64,000 nucleotides of DNA from the NCBI GenBank assembly GCA_022566355.1, contig JADFJB010000001.1, positions 1 to 64,000 on the forward strand, given 5' to 3'. The translations under genes were made by a program, and so were the position numbers. This DNA comes from a candidate division KSB1 bacterium. Lineage in GTDB: Bacteria; Zhuqueibacterota; JdFR-76; DREG01. The notes beneath the pieces were generated by a model. It was not told the DNA's origin. It saw only the letters and a list, made by a program, of their open reading frames with translations, and ran no database searches. Positions within the stretch are counted from its first letter, which is position 1. Every line of letters begins with the position of its first letter. Of this stretch, positions 1-9,538 are shown one piece after another.

Positions 1-501
1 TAAGCGATTTTGGTGCCATGGCAGCAGTGAAACGAAGCCGTGCTCTGTTTGAGTGCCGTCGCGATGAGGTATCATAGGCGCGCTCCAGGTATCGCCGCCA
101 TCTTTTGAGAATGAAATGTTTACATCATAGGCATAGGTGTCCTTGCCACTTTTGGCCGGCCAGTGGGCGGCTAATACGCCATCATCCAAAACAGCAATAG
201 AAGGGAAATCAGCCCAATTGACAAACCAGTTGTCACCTTCAGCTATTGTTTTAGGTTTAGTCCATTGGTTTCCCTCCAGGATACTAAATCGTAATGCGTG
301 GCCGTTTTCAATCTTTTCACTCCAACTCATGTAAATTCGGCCATCATTGGCAGTGAACAAATTGGGTGTCTGGCTGCCAGGTAAAGCGGGGGATTCGATT
401 GTTTGAATTTGATCGGCTGAAAAGGTTGCGGATTTTTCACAACCGAAAAATAATCCGATAATGATTATTAGCAGCCAGTACATCAATTTAGAATTCTTCA
501 T
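1..501 (-). CDS. BNR/Asp-box (sialidase-like) repeat lipoprotein, 3' end cut by window
   Basis: An open frame runs from an ATG at 501 to the window edge (167 codons seen, no stop). The N-terminus is a lipoprotein signal: a hydrophobic stretch ending FFGC, so Cys is the likely lipidated residue. A typical Asp-box, SKDGGDTW, lies near residue 130, as in BNR-repeat beta-propellers such as exo-sialidases. The start has a good AGGAG site 6 nt upstream. The protein is probably exported and anchored in the outer membrane or periplasm. Enzyme activity cannot be judged because the propeller is incomplete; many relatives are non-catalytic binding proteins. Confidence 0.75.
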   Translation of the reverse strand, partial: MKNSKLMYWLLIIIIGLFFGCEKSATFSADQIQTIESPALPGSQTPNLFTANDGRIYMSWSEKIENGHALRFSILEGNQWTKPKTIAEGDNWFVNWADFPSIAVLDDGVLAAHWPAKSGKDTYAYDVNISFSKDGGDTWSAPMIPHRDGTQTEHGFVSLLPWHQNRL

Positions 502-833
502 TTGGTTCTCCTAAGTTTAATTGAATTTCAAAAATAGTTTAATGTGGGTTTATAGTCAAGTTTAAAGTGCACTACGACTGGGAAAAATCTCGATGAAACC
601 ATTTACATAGACATTAAAAAAATCGAAAAGAATGTAAGAAAAGACCCTATGATATTAATATTTAATAAGGTTAATATAATATTGAGTTTAAGGTTAAGAA
701 AAAATTGATTGAGGTTGAGATAAAAAAAATGAAAAGGTTGTGATAGTATTCTTACTTGTATCTAAAGAATAAAATTAGTCTAAAAACCTTATGAGCTAAA
801 TCTTAATCTTAACCTCAGCCTGAATCTCAATAG
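502..833. other. Intergenic stretch without a recognisable gene
   Basis: Very AT-rich spacer between the lipoprotein gene and the spermidine-synthase-like gene, both on the minus strand. Short purine-rich words such as GTTTAAGGTTAAG and, on the other strand, related words near 800-830 recur imperfectly. No convincing open frame, RNA or terminator was seen. It may hold the promoter of the lipoprotein gene. Confidence 0.4.
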
Positions 834-1622
834 TTAAAGCACCCCGCTTCCAACTGGATTATCTATACATAACCGTTCAAGAAACTCTTCGAACCGCAAG
901 CCCCACTTTTGTTGCAGATAAGGGACACGGGCTTTTATTTTTTCAATATCACCATATCGAGGGTGTTCATTAAAAGCAAATACCATAGTGTTTTGACTAC
1001 CTGGGGCCGTAAGACAAACCGTTCGCTGTTCAAATACTTGACGGATATTCCATAAACAGTCCATAAACGTGTTTTCATCATAGATTAATAGATTAAACAC
1101 CACCACCCCTTTAAGGGCCAGATGCCTCTTGAAATGCATAAGATAAATCCTATTCGATATCCAGGCTGGCGCTCGATTATCCTCAGATATATCAACTAAA
1201 ATCATTTCATATTCACAGTTTGTAGTCTTTAAATAATCTCTGGCATCTGAATTAATGACCTCCCAGCCTTTACCCTCATCAGGGAAATCAAAAAATTTAC
1301 GTGCAATATCTACAACGGTCGCTGACCATTCGATTACGTCTCCTTTAATATTGACATCTCGATTATGAAAATATCGAGCAATAGAACCGCCGCCCATTCC
1401 TATTAATAAAACACTCAGTGGTGTCTCAACAAACATTAACGAAGCAAGCATTGCCCGGCTAAATGGCGCTGGAAGCTGACCGGGTTCATCTAAGTCAATA
1501 ATAGACTGCACCTCCTTACCAAAAGTCATCCAGCGGTGTCTTCCTATTTCCCACACTTCTATATTTTCATTTTTGGAATAGTGCGTATAAATTTTTTTAG
1601 CTTTAGTAATCTTAGTAAACAT
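834..1622 (-). CDS. Spermidine synthase-like SAM-fold protein
   Basis: 262 residues with the Rossmann core of the spermidine synthase/methyltransferase superfamily. The glycine-rich loop LLIGMGGGSIARYF lies near residue 72, an acidic strand end (DVIEWS) near 97, and a D-A-R motif (NSDARDYL) near 124, followed by ILVDIS. These match the nucleotide-binding and product-binding strands of polyamine aminopropyltransferases. The N-terminal part is short compared with true SpeE, so a stand-alone orphan aminopropyltransferase or methyltransferase-like protein is more likely than housekeeping spermidine synthase. The ribosome binding site is weak. The next gene downstream of it in transcription is the lipoprotein; upstream is another methyltransferase. 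Confidence 0.7.
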   Translation of the reverse strand: MFTKITKAKKIYTHYSKNENIEVWEIGRHRWMTFGKEVQSIIDLDEPGQLPAPFSRAMLASLMFVETPLSVLLIGMGGGSIARYFHNRDVNIKGDVIEWSATVVDIARKFFDFPDEGKGWEVINSDARDYLKTTNCEYEMILVDISEDNRAPAWISNRIYLMHFKRHLALKGVVVFNLLIYDENTFMDCLWNIRQVFEQRTVCLTAPGSQNTMVFAFNEHPRYGDIEKIKARVPYLQQKWGLRFEEFLERLCIDNPVGSGVL

Positions 1623-1734
1623 TGAACCTATTTCTATGCCATTTAATTCTCAACAAAATATTAAAAACTCAATATCAGCTCCACAACCGCCACTTAATAT
1701 CGTTAGGTAAACCGATAGCCATTTGCGTCTAAGG

Positions 1735-2391
1735 TTAATCTGCTCGATAATACGAAAGAGTGCCAACAATCGTCGTCATCTGATTTGTAACACGCACGTC
1801 TTTAAAAGTTGATGCGCGTAACAGTTCAGGCAATAAACCCGCAACGTTATCCGCTGTTGTTTCAAAACCATCCAACATCTGTACCAGGTAGAATGCAGCC
1901 CGCATCAGGAAATTCTTAGGTTTGCCCCAATCCACCAGATGCAGTTCACCGGTAGGTTTGAGCACTCGCTTGATTTCAGCCATAGTACGGAGTTTGTTCT
2001 CTCGCGTCAAGTGATGAAAAAATAGGCTCGAAACGACTGTGTCAAATTTATTATCTGTATAAGGTAAGTTGAACGACATACCTTGATTTAACTGAATGGC
2101 AATATTTGCTTTCACAGCTTTGGCACTGGCGATTTTAAGAACGTTGGGGTCACCATCCAGTCCAAAGACATTAGCTTCAGGACAAGCGTTTTTAATTTTC
2201 AGGGTGAGTGTAGCTGTACCACAGCCGAGATCGAGAACTTTATGGCCGGGTAAAATGTTAGTTTGCTCAAGTAGCTTACGCTTGAATTTCTCCCCCCGGA
2301 TTGTCCAACGAATGAGCGGATCATATATCGAAGTGAGCCAATTGAATCTTAAGGCAGAGATATAATTTGAATTTCTGGAGGGGGACTTCAT
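1735..2391 (-). CDS. Class I SAM-dependent methyltransferase (UbiE-like)
   Basis: 218 residues. Motif I VLDLGCGTATLTL is near residue 52 and a following acidic strand end (FGLDGDPNVL) binds SAM. FDTVVSSLFFHHL near 115 and the KRVLKPTGELHLVDWG segment are typical of the Methyltransf_11/UbiE group. The likely role is methyl transfer to a small molecule, but the substrate cannot be read from sequence. No clear Shine-Dalgarno precedes the ATG at 2391. It lies 112 nt upstream of the spermidine-synthase-like gene on the same strand, so the two could be co-transcribed. Confidence 0.8.
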   Translation of the reverse strand: MKSPSRNSNYISALRFNWLTSIYDPLIRWTIRGEKFKRKLLEQTNILPGHKVLDLGCGTATLTLKIKNACPEANVFGLDGDPNVLKIASAKAVKANIAIQLNQGMSFNLPYTDNKFDTVVSSLFFHHLTRENKLRTMAEIKRVLKPTGELHLVDWGKPKNFLMRAAFYLVQMLDGFETTADNVAGLLPELLRASTFKDVRVTNQMTTIVGTLSYYRAD

Positions 2392-2680
2392 AAAAATATA
2401 GGATGTTATTATAATTGATTTGAAATTAATTTTTCTTATCTACCAACAAACTGATCTCGCTTGAAAAGTTATCTGCAAACCGACAACCCTTTGGCCTGCA
2501 GTTGATTGTGCGTAATATCTGTGATTATCGTAAATGCTGCGAAAAAACATAGAAAGTTTAATAAAATAAATTGTACCATCTTTTTTCGATCAGCGTTCTA
2601 CCAGTTATCTCGCTTATTTGCTCTTTTTTTGAAATTACAAAATCCTTTCTCAGAAATGATTAATGATTAATTATTAACCT

Positions 2681-2816
2681 GATCAATTCATAAACTATGT
2701 CACTGGTTTATAATACTGTCATTCCCGAATGCTCTTATCGGGAATCTTGTTACACAGGCCTATAGACCCCCGATAAAAGCACTCGGGGATGACAGTTTGG
2801 TTGTTCTCGGACACCC
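2681..2816. repeat. Dispersed intergenic repeat, copy A
   Basis: About 136 bp sharing long stretches with 48781-48925: the words ATTCATAAACT, GTCACTGGTTTATAA, ATCGGGAATCTTGTTACACA, CCCCGATAAAAGCACTCGGG and TTCTCGGACACCC occur in the same order. The core starts CTGTCATTCCCG and ends GGGGATGACAG, so it can fold as a long hairpin. It sits inside a 588-bp gene-free gap (2392-2979) that otherwise shows nothing recognisable. It resembles a small non-autonomous repeat or REP-like element. A diverged relative lies at 19205-19313. Confidence 0.75.
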
Positions 2817-2979
2817 TGCCAATTATACCAGTGGTCTTCATCGCACAGAAACCAGCCACCGCCGTTTTACCGAAAAAAACTACTATTCATTGAGATTAAC
2901 TATTATCATCCCAATTGAGTATAGTTCTAAACTCGTATAGACAAGAAATGGCTTAATTGTTCTCTCTTAAAACGTTTTA

Positions 2980-3624
2980 CTATTTATGCTTATGTTCTTC
3001 TTCCTCCTCGAGTTCATGCTCAGCTCTAACGTATTTAAACCGTAGGTTATTTCTTTTGTCGCCTATTTTTAGACTCACCACAGCATCAAAAGAGTCTACA
3101 CCTTTTAAATTCACCTCGGCCTGGAAATAGGAAACCTTCTCTTTGTCTCCCTCATGTATTTTTCCTTTTTCATGCTCTCCTTCTCCAGCGTGTTGCTTTC
3201 CTTCGCCTTCTTTATGCATCCCTTCCTTTTTATGCTCTTCTTCCCCAGCGTGATGTTCTCCCTTGCCTTCTTTATGCATCTCCTCCTCATGCTCGGCTTC
3301 CTCGCCATGATGCGACTTCAGTTCCTCAGTGCTAGCAGCTAGCTTCAAAGTCTGCTTCGACTTATCCGGTAGGGTTAAATAGACCACACCTTCTACCTTA
3401 TCGACTGATACCGGTTTGAGATTTGCGTCCAGAAGGTAAACGACGATGTTGCCTTTGTTATTTTCTCCCTCTACGACCAGGAACTCAACATGATGATCTC
3501 CCATAGAGCGTACCTGGCCGCCATGAGGAGACTCATGGGCATGCTGTGCCCAGGCCTTGCCTGAGAACAATGCCAGACTCACAAAAATTAAAGAGCCCAC
3601 AGCTAAAGTTGTTGTTGTTTTCAT
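2980..3624 (-). CDS. His/Glu-rich periplasmic protein of the metal efflux operon
   Basis: 214 residues with a Sec signal peptide (about 1-26, ending GKAWA). The middle, about residues 100-165, is a run of near-repeats combining HHAGEEEH, MHKEGKGE and similar blocks, extremely rich in His, Glu and Lys. Such stretches bind divalent metals. The flanking parts (HHVEFLVVEGENNKGNIVVYLLD; NLRFKYVRAEHEL) look like a small beta domain. It follows the RND permease gene on the same strand, after 170 nt, and has a GGAG site 8 nt before the ATG. A periplasmic metal buffer or chaperone for the efflux pump is the natural guess. I know no named family with certainty. Confidence 0.7.
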   Translation of the reverse strand: MKTTTTLAVGSLIFVSLALFSGKAWAQHAHESPHGGQVRSMGDHHVEFLVVEGENNKGNIVVYLLDANLKPVSVDKVEGVVYLTLPDKSKQTLKLAASTEELKSHHGEEAEHEEEMHKEGKGEHHAGEEEHKKEGMHKEGEGKQHAGEGEHEKGKIHEGDKEKVSYFQAEVNLKGVDSFDAVVSLKIGDKRNNLRFKYVRAEHELEEEEEHKHK

Positions 3625-3648
3625 TTTTAATTCTCCTTCTTTTTAAGG

Positions 3649-3729
3649 TTACAAATAAACAGTTTCAAAAACCACTTCCATCATGGTGCGTTTGTGAAAT
3701 GCCGATACTGATGGCATTTCAGTGTGCAT
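3649..3729 (-). CDS. Possible 26-residue leader or small protein
   Basis: Between the RND permease and the His-rich gene, a very strong ribosome binding site (AAAGGAGGTGAT, at 3737-3748 on the minus strand) precedes an ATG at 3729 that opens a 26-codon frame ending in TAA. An 8-bp inverted repeat, GAAATGCC-N9-GGCATTTC (3697-3721), lies inside the frame. A start site this strong without a known gene suggests a leader peptide or small protein in the metal operon. It could also be the remnant of a gene start. The product has no recognisable domain. Confidence 0.3.
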   Translation of the reverse strand: MHTEMPSVSAFHKRTMMEVVFETVYL

Positions 3730-3797
3730 CCGTGGTATCACCTCCTTTCACTACTTTATATAAGGCATGTCGCCCACATTAGATTAGCGCACTAGCG

Positions 3798-6700
3798 CTA
3801 AACAACTGCCAACCTTTTTTGTTCACTTTTTCTTTCCACCAGATAGTAAAAGACCGGCAAGGCCAGTAAGGTCAGGATTGTTGATGTGACCATGCCACCC
3901 ACGATGACAATGGCAAGCGGTTTTTGCAGCTCAGCCCCGGAACCAGTGCTCAAAGCCAGTGGTAAGAGTCCCAAACCGGTGGTCAGTGCCGTCATCAAAA
4001 CCGGGCTGATCCGGTCGCCGGCTCCTTCCAGAATGGCCTCCAACAGCCCTTTGCCTTCTTGAAAACGAAGATCGTTAATATGGGTCACCAATATAATTCC
4101 GTTTCGGACAGCGATGCCAAGCAGCAAAATAAACCCCACCAAAGAGGAAACACTCAAGACGCCGCCGGAAATAAAGATGCTGAAGACGCCGCCCACCAAG
4201 GCCAGGGGCAGATTCAACACGACCAGACCGGCCAATTTCCAGGTGCCTATGCTCATCTGCAGTAAAATGAATATAGCAGCGATTACGAAAACAGTTTCAA
4301 TAAGCAGGAGTCGGGTCGCGCGCTGTTGACTCTCAAACTGCCCGCCGTAAGTGATGAAGTAGCCCTCCGGAAAAGATATCTGCTGGGCTACTCGATCTTG
4401 AACCTCTTCCACAAAACTACCCAGGTCTCTGTCCTGCACGTTGCACTGCACCACGATGCGGCGGGAGACGTTTTCCCTGTTGATGGTATTGGGTCCCATG
4501 CCGATTGTGATGTCCGCCACCCGCTTCAGGGGAACTTTTGGGCCGGTTGGCGTGGAAATCCTCAGGTTCTCAAGCCGATCTATCTTGTTGCGATTCTCAT
4601 CGTCTATCATCACTACCAAATCATACTGCCTTTGTCCAAGAACCACCTGGCTCACCACTTCACCATTGAAAGCCGTTTCTATAAAATGGGAAATATCTTG
4701 CACCGCCAGCCCGTACCGAGCGGCTTCCTTTCGGTTTATTTCAATTTTTAATTGGGGAATATCAATAAGTACTTGCGGTTCTACCTGCAGATCGGCCACA
4801 CCTCGGACTTCTCTGACCACGCTGGCCACCTCCTGGGCTTTCTGCCGTAGAATGTTCAGGTCAGGGCCAAAGATTTTTATGGCGACCTGTGCCGTGACCC
4901 CTGACAGTAGGTGGTCGATGCGGTGCTGGATGGGCTGCCCGATACTGATTGCCACACCTGGAAACTGCCCCAGTATCTCTCGCATGTCTGCTAGCAGCTC
5001 CTCCCGGTTCTTCTCCCGCTCCTCCACCGGCAGAACGTTTACCAACATTTCGCCGTAGGAAACTCCTTCCGCGTGCTCATCCTGCTCAGCCCGACCTATG
5101 CGGTTGCTTGTAGAAGTTACTTCTGGGATCGTATGAAGCGCTTCCTCCATTAGATAACCAATCCGCTGAGACTCTTCCAGGGAGGTACCCGGAGGTGATA
5201 TCGAATTAACGACAAAAGTGCCTTCATCCAAAATAGGGAGAAACTCTCTACCCATAAATGGAATCAGAAGAAGTGCAATCATGATTAGGGAAACTGATCC
5301 CAGAAGGACAAACTTGTTCCACTTCATCATAAAATTCAAAATGGGTCTGTAGGCAGCCTTAACCCAACGGACTACAGGGCTTTCTTTGGTTTTGAGTTGC
5401 TTACCCCGGGTTAACATCAGGTCACACAATACCGGGACTACCGTCAATGCTACCAACAGAGAAGCTGCCATGGCTACCACTACTGCCAGACCCAAGGGGG
5501 AAAATAACCGACCTTCTATTCCGGTCAAGGTGAAAAGAGGAATAAAAACCAGGACAATAATCAAGGTAGCAAAAACAATGGAGGCCCGAATCTCATTGGA
5601 CGCCCTCAGCACGACTTCGGTAGGGGTTTCCTTGGTTGGCTTGGCAAAATACTCCCGCAGTCGCCGGAAGATGTTCTCCACATCGATGATGCCGTCGTCC
5701 ACGACCATGCCGATAGCAATAGCCAGTCCGGCCAGGGTCATGGTGTTCAATGTAAGTCCTTGCCAGTAAAGTACAATCACCGCTAAAATGAGAGACAGCG
5801 GAATGGCGGTTAAGGAAACGATTGAAGTCCGGATATTGAATAAGAAGATCACCAAAATTAGAGTAACCAGTACAGCGCCCTCCATGAGGGCATCCTTGAC
5901 CGTATTCACGGCTCGCTCTATCAAATCTGCTTGCACATATTCAGATTTTATCTTGACACCCTCGGGAAGCGAGAGCTCCAATTCCTCGAAGACATCTTTT
6001 ATTTTCTTCGTTAGCTTAAAAGTATTAGTATTCGGCTGCTTGATCACCTTACCAAGTACCGTCTCAACGCCATTCAAAGATCCTGAACCCCGGCGGGCGA
6101 TGGGACCGTGAATCCTCACATCAGCTACATCCTTGATGAGAATGGGAACACCGTTGTCCCGGGTATCGATGACAATATTTTCAATATCGGTCACGGTTCG
6201 AACCCGTCCCAGTCCTCGAATTAGAAATTCCTCCCGACGGTTCAAGAAAAAGCCGCCGGGTGTGTTCAGGTTATCCTTCTCCAGGGCTTCACGCACATCC
6301 GACAGACTTAAATCATAGGCCAAGAGGCGTCCCGGGTGCACCAGCACCTGGTACTGCTTGACGAACCCTCCCTGATTAATTACATTTGCGATGCCACCGG
6401 CGGCTTTCAGGCGAAATTGCACGATCCAATCCGCAATATCTCGCAGCTCCAGGGAGGAGAGTTTGCCGCTTTCATCCACCATGGCATATTCAACTATTTC
6501 ACCGAGACGGGAGATAATAGGAGCCATAAAGGGCGCCTCCACTCCGTCGGGCAGTGTAGGAACTACCATCTGCAGTCTCTCGGTAACCATCTGGCGGGCG
6601 CGATAGATGTCGGTGCCCCACTCGAATTCCACAAATATTACAGATATCCCAACACCGGAAGAGGAACGCACCCGATTTACTAAAGGAACACCGTTGAATG

Positions 6701-6914
6701 CGCTCTCCAGAGGAAAAGTGACCAGAGTCTCTACCTCCTCCGGGGCAAAACCCGGTGCCTCGGTCAGGATGGTCACCCTAGGGTCGTTGATATCCGGGTA
6801 GACATCAATGGGCAACTCTTGAAACACCTGGTATCCCAGGATCAACACGGTAAATGCACTGGCGAGGATCAGCATTTTGTTTTTTAATGAAAAGGATATG
6901 ATTTTAGACCACAT
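3798..6914 (-). CDS. Heavy-metal RND efflux permease (CzcA/CusA family)
   Basis: 1038 residues, the usual size for HME-RND inner-membrane pumps, with two halves each of six membrane segments and a large periplasmic loop. The TM4 signature GMVVDDGIIDVEN carries the charged residues of the proton relay. The loop segments that in CusA carry copper-binding methionines read FVVNSISPPG and RIDHLLSGV here, without Met, so Zn/Co/Cd/Ni-type substrates fit better than Cu/Ag (comparison from memory). A TTG at 6938 is possible, but the ATG at 6914 has a GGAG site 10 nt upstream and is preferred. Operon order on the minus strand is small secreted protein, TolC, adaptor, this gene, His-rich protein. Confidence 0.92.
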   Translation of the reverse strand: MWSKIISFSLKNKMLILASAFTVLILGYQVFQELPIDVYPDINDPRVTILTEAPGFAPEEVETLVTFPLESAFNGVPLVNRVRSSSGVGISVIFVEFEWGTDIYRARQMVTERLQMVVPTLPDGVEAPFMAPIISRLGEIVEYAMVDESGKLSSLELRDIADWIVQFRLKAAGGIANVINQGGFVKQYQVLVHPGRLLAYDLSLSDVREALEKDNLNTPGGFFLNRREEFLIRGLGRVRTVTDIENIVIDTRDNGVPILIKDVADVRIHGPIARRGSGSLNGVETVLGKVIKQPNTNTFKLTKKIKDVFEELELSLPEGVKIKSEYVQADLIERAVNTVKDALMEGAVLVTLILVIFLFNIRTSIVSLTAIPLSLILAVIVLYWQGLTLNTMTLAGLAIAIGMVVDDGIIDVENIFRRLREYFAKPTKETPTEVVLRASNEIRASIVFATLIIVLVFIPLFTLTGIEGRLFSPLGLAVVVAMAASLLVALTVVPVLCDLMLTRGKQLKTKESPVVRWVKAAYRPILNFMMKWNKFVLLGSVSLIMIALLLIPFMGREFLPILDEGTFVVNSISPPGTSLEESQRIGYLMEEALHTIPEVTSTSNRIGRAEQDEHAEGVSYGEMLVNVLPVEEREKNREELLADMREILGQFPGVAISIGQPIQHRIDHLLSGVTAQVAIKIFGPDLNILRQKAQEVASVVREVRGVADLQVEPQVLIDIPQLKIEINRKEAARYGLAVQDISHFIETAFNGEVVSQVVLGQRQYDLVVMIDDENRNKIDRLENLRISTPTGPKVPLKRVADITIGMGPNTINRENVSRRIVVQCNVQDRDLGSFVEEVQDRVAQQISFPEGYFITYGGQFESQQRATRLLLIETVFVIAAIFILLQMSIGTWKLAGLVVLNLPLALVGGVFSIFISGGVLSVSSLVGFILLLGIAVRNGIILVTHINDLRFQEGKGLLEAILEGAGDRISPVLMTALTTGLGLLPLALSTGSGAELQKPLAIVIVGGMVTSTILTLLALPVFYYLVERKSEQKRLAVV

Positions 6915-6958
6915 TTTTATGTGTCTCCTTTCGTTCAATCGAATTTAACAAACATATC

Positions 6959-7990
6959 TTAGTGGGCGTGGGGCTTACTCTCATCTTGTACCCCGCCCGC
7001 TTGAGGCCTTGTAACCACAGCTAAAAGCTGGTGGTTACCCTGGGTTACGACCGCATCTCCGGGAAACAGTCCATCTATAATCTCCACGTACAAATCATCA
7101 CGAAATCCAGTCACCACATCCACTTTCTGGTAAATTTCACCGTTCTCTACAAAAACAAACTTATCAGGGCCGACCTCAATCACCGCATCCACCGGCACCG
7201 CAATAGCTTCGGGATTGGATCCCACCACGATGGTCACTTCGCCAAACATCTCGGGCTTGAGCTTGCCATGCTTATTGTCCACATGCACCCATATCTGAGC
7301 TGCCCGTATATCCGGATCGAGGACTGAACTAATAAAAATGATTTTACCTTCAAATATCTCATCCGGATAAGCATTTAGATGGATGCGCACCCGCTGCCCC
7401 ATATTTAATAAAGGCACATAGTCCTCAAACACCTCACCTTCCACGATAACCATTGCAAGATCCATGATCTCAAAAAGCGGAGTAGAAGGATCTACGGAAG
7501 CTCCCATGGAAACCTTGCGCTGCACGATTGTGCCGGATATCGGGGCTGAAATGGATACCAGGGGAATGGGATTGCCGTAGCGGCGACTCTGTACTTCGGC
7601 TAACACCTGGCCCTTGGTTACTCGATCTCCCATATTGGCCAGTAAGTTTTCGACCCGGCCCTCGATGCGTGTGTTCACAAAGGCCACACGATTGGGATGT
7701 GGCCGTACGGTGCCAGGTACGCGAACAACTTGCTCTATATTTCGCAAATCGGCCACAACAATCTCAAGACCGATATTAATTTTTGCCTGTTCCGTTAAGC
7801 TTATGGTACCGGGATCTACTGCGTCATGGGCTTCCAGATTCGCCGAATTATCCCCGTTACTTTGAGCCGGGTTACTGCCAGCGCCGACTTTCATACCCAT
7901 ATAAAATGCAGCAGCCAGCAAAACAGGCACCAAAATAAGGGCCCAAACAGGCATACGAGCTTTCTCCGGATTTTCAAAAGTTTCTGTCAT
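6959..7990 (-). CDS. RND efflux periplasmic adaptor (CusB/CzcB type)
   Basis: 343 residues. An N-terminal membrane anchor or signal (WALILVPVLLAAAFYMGMKVG) is followed by barrel-sandwich/lipoyl halves (RVENLLANMGDRVTKGQVLAE and ISAPISGTIVQRKVSMGASV) and a beta-barrel with DAVIEVGPDKFVFVENG. This is the membrane-fusion subunit that joins the RND permease to the TolC channel. No helical hairpin of length separates the two lipoyl halves, as in some short metal adaptors. It ends with a His-containing tail (KPHAH). GGAGG lies 8 nt before the ATG at 7990; an in-frame ATG at 8005 contains the ribosome binding site and is less likely. Gaps to both neighbours are under 50 nt. Confidence 0.9.
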   Translation of the reverse strand: MTETFENPEKARMPVWALILVPVLLAAAFYMGMKVGAGSNPAQSNGDNSANLEAHDAVDPGTISLTEQAKINIGLEIVVADLRNIEQVVRVPGTVRPHPNRVAFVNTRIEGRVENLLANMGDRVTKGQVLAEVQSRRYGNPIPLVSISAPISGTIVQRKVSMGASVDPSTPLFEIMDLAMVIVEGEVFEDYVPLLNMGQRVRIHLNAYPDEIFEGKIIFISSVLDPDIRAAQIWVHVDNKHGKLKPEMFGEVTIVVGSNPEAIAVPVDAVIEVGPDKFVFVENGEIYQKVDVVTGFRDDLYVEIIDGLFPGDAVVTQGNHQLLAVVTRPQAGGVQDESKPHAH

Positions 7991-8034
7991 CGTATTGACC
8001 TCCATTAAAAATTATGCTAAAATGTACTTTCAAT

Positions 8035-9315
8035 CTATTCTCGAATATCAACCAGATTCCCACCAAGGACTTTATCCAGGTTGACGACCGCCAGGTTGAA
8101 ACTATACAGGGCTTCCAGATAGGCTGTCTGAATATCAACCAAATTCCTCTGGGCTGTGATGACCTCGATAATTTCCGCCTCTCCCCGCTGGTAGGCTTCT
8201 TGAACCAAATCCATATTTTGTTCAGCCGTTTCCAGCATACCTTCTTCCAGAAGCTGCACCTCTTTAGAGGCCAGGAGCACTTCGGAATAAGCTGAGGCAA
8301 CCTCCTTTTCAATCAGAAATTTCAGAAAAGAATATCTTGCTTCGGCTGTTCTTTCGCTAGCTAAAGACATTGCAATATCGCCCTGGTTCCTGTTGAATAG
8401 CTTGATAGGGAGGGAAATCATCGCGCCAAAATTGTTTTTGTCAAACTCCTTATTATATAAAACTGAAAATCTCAGGTTGGGAATTTTCAGAGAACGCGCC
8501 AAATTGATCTCGCTCTGCGCCGCCTCCTGCTCGAATTGCAGGGACTTCAGATCACGCCGATTTATTACAGCATAGGCTTTCAATCTTGCTACATCCACCT
8601 CAACAGGCTGGTAGGCCAATTCTTCTGAAGACGTGAACTCAGTCTCCCAGGGGCGCCCCATTAAGTTGTTTAATCTATACTTTGCGATCTTGAGTTGGTT
8701 TATCACCCTGGCCTTCTCACGGAGAGTTCTTTGTAGCTCAAGTTTGGCGAAGTTTACCTCAAATTGCGGAGCGTACCCGGCATTAAATTTGTCACTTGTT
8801 CGGTTTACCAGATCTTCGGTAAGTGAAATCACCCGATGTGCCAGATCCAATTTCTCTTGTTGCAGGAGAACCTGGTAGAAAGTCTCGCGGACATCTCCCA
8901 CTAACATCCATTGTGCCCGACCTATCTCCGCCTCGACCTTCTCAATTGTGGATTGTGCTACCTGTTTACGGTGTCCTCGTTGACCACCAATCTCAAATTC
9001 TTGCGACACACTCAAGGAATACTCCGAAGTTTTTCCGACACGTTCCGATGGATTCGCATTAAAATAGGTGATCTCAAGTTCTGGATTGCTAGGAAATATC
9101 TTGGCCCCGGTTAACTGTCCTAAAGCAATCCCCAGACCTTCTCGTAAGGTTTTCAACTCCAGGTTATTTTTAACAGCTAGAGCGATAACCTGCTTAACTG
9201 AAAGCTGACTTACATTACCAACTGTACCTAATCTTTCCTGTGCCTGTGCAGGAATGTAAAGTGGTAACAATAGAGTCAAAAATAATTTCCAAAGGATCGT
9301 GCTTTTTATTTTCAT
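8035..9315 (-). CDS. TolC-family outer membrane efflux protein (CusC/CzcC type)
   Basis: 426 residues with a signal peptide ending near PAQA and the duplicated long alpha-helical pattern of the outer membrane efflux family (for example LGQLTGAKIFPSNPELEITYF and the second-half LRFSVLYNKEFDKNNFGAMISLPI). It forms the outer-membrane exit duct. The ATG at 9315 has AGGA-type sequence just upstream; a TTG at 9327 is the alternative. It is the second gene of the metal operon, 45 nt before the adaptor and 223 nt after the small secreted protein gene. Confidence 0.9.
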   Translation of the reverse strand: MKIKSTILWKLFLTLLLPLYIPAQAQERLGTVGNVSQLSVKQVIALAVKNNLELKTLREGLGIALGQLTGAKIFPSNPELEITYFNANPSERVGKTSEYSLSVSQEFEIGGQRGHRKQVAQSTIEKVEAEIGRAQWMLVGDVRETFYQVLLQQEKLDLAHRVISLTEDLVNRTSDKFNAGYAPQFEVNFAKLELQRTLREKARVINQLKIAKYRLNNLMGRPWETEFTSSEELAYQPVEVDVARLKAYAVINRRDLKSLQFEQEAAQSEINLARSLKIPNLRFSVLYNKEFDKNNFGAMISLPIKLFNRNQGDIAMSLASERTAEARYSFLKFLIEKEVASAYSEVLLASKEVQLLEEGMLETAEQNMDLVQEAYQRGEAEIIEVITAQRNLVDIQTAYLEALYSFNLAVVNLDKVLGGNLVDIRE

Positions 9316-9538
9316 TTTCTTCCTCAAATTTTTAATCTCATCTCCTTTTGTTGACGAGTCCGAAATGTTCCGCCCGTAAATTGTTCTTGTAAAAAGTTTT
9401 TTTATCGAAAATTTTTATAGATGTAGCATTTAACCTTGGTCGCCAGATATAAACTAACTTACAAAATTCTAACAAATACAAAGCATGCACTTGTATAAAC
9501 TACTGAACCGGCAACAGAAAAATGCGAATGAGAGATAT

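Noticed and set aside
3784-3801. Hairpin TTAGCGC-ACTA-GCGCTAA at the end of the RND permease gene as a terminator
   Set aside because: The stem is good but no T-run follows on the minus strand and it overlaps the stop codon; left unassigned.
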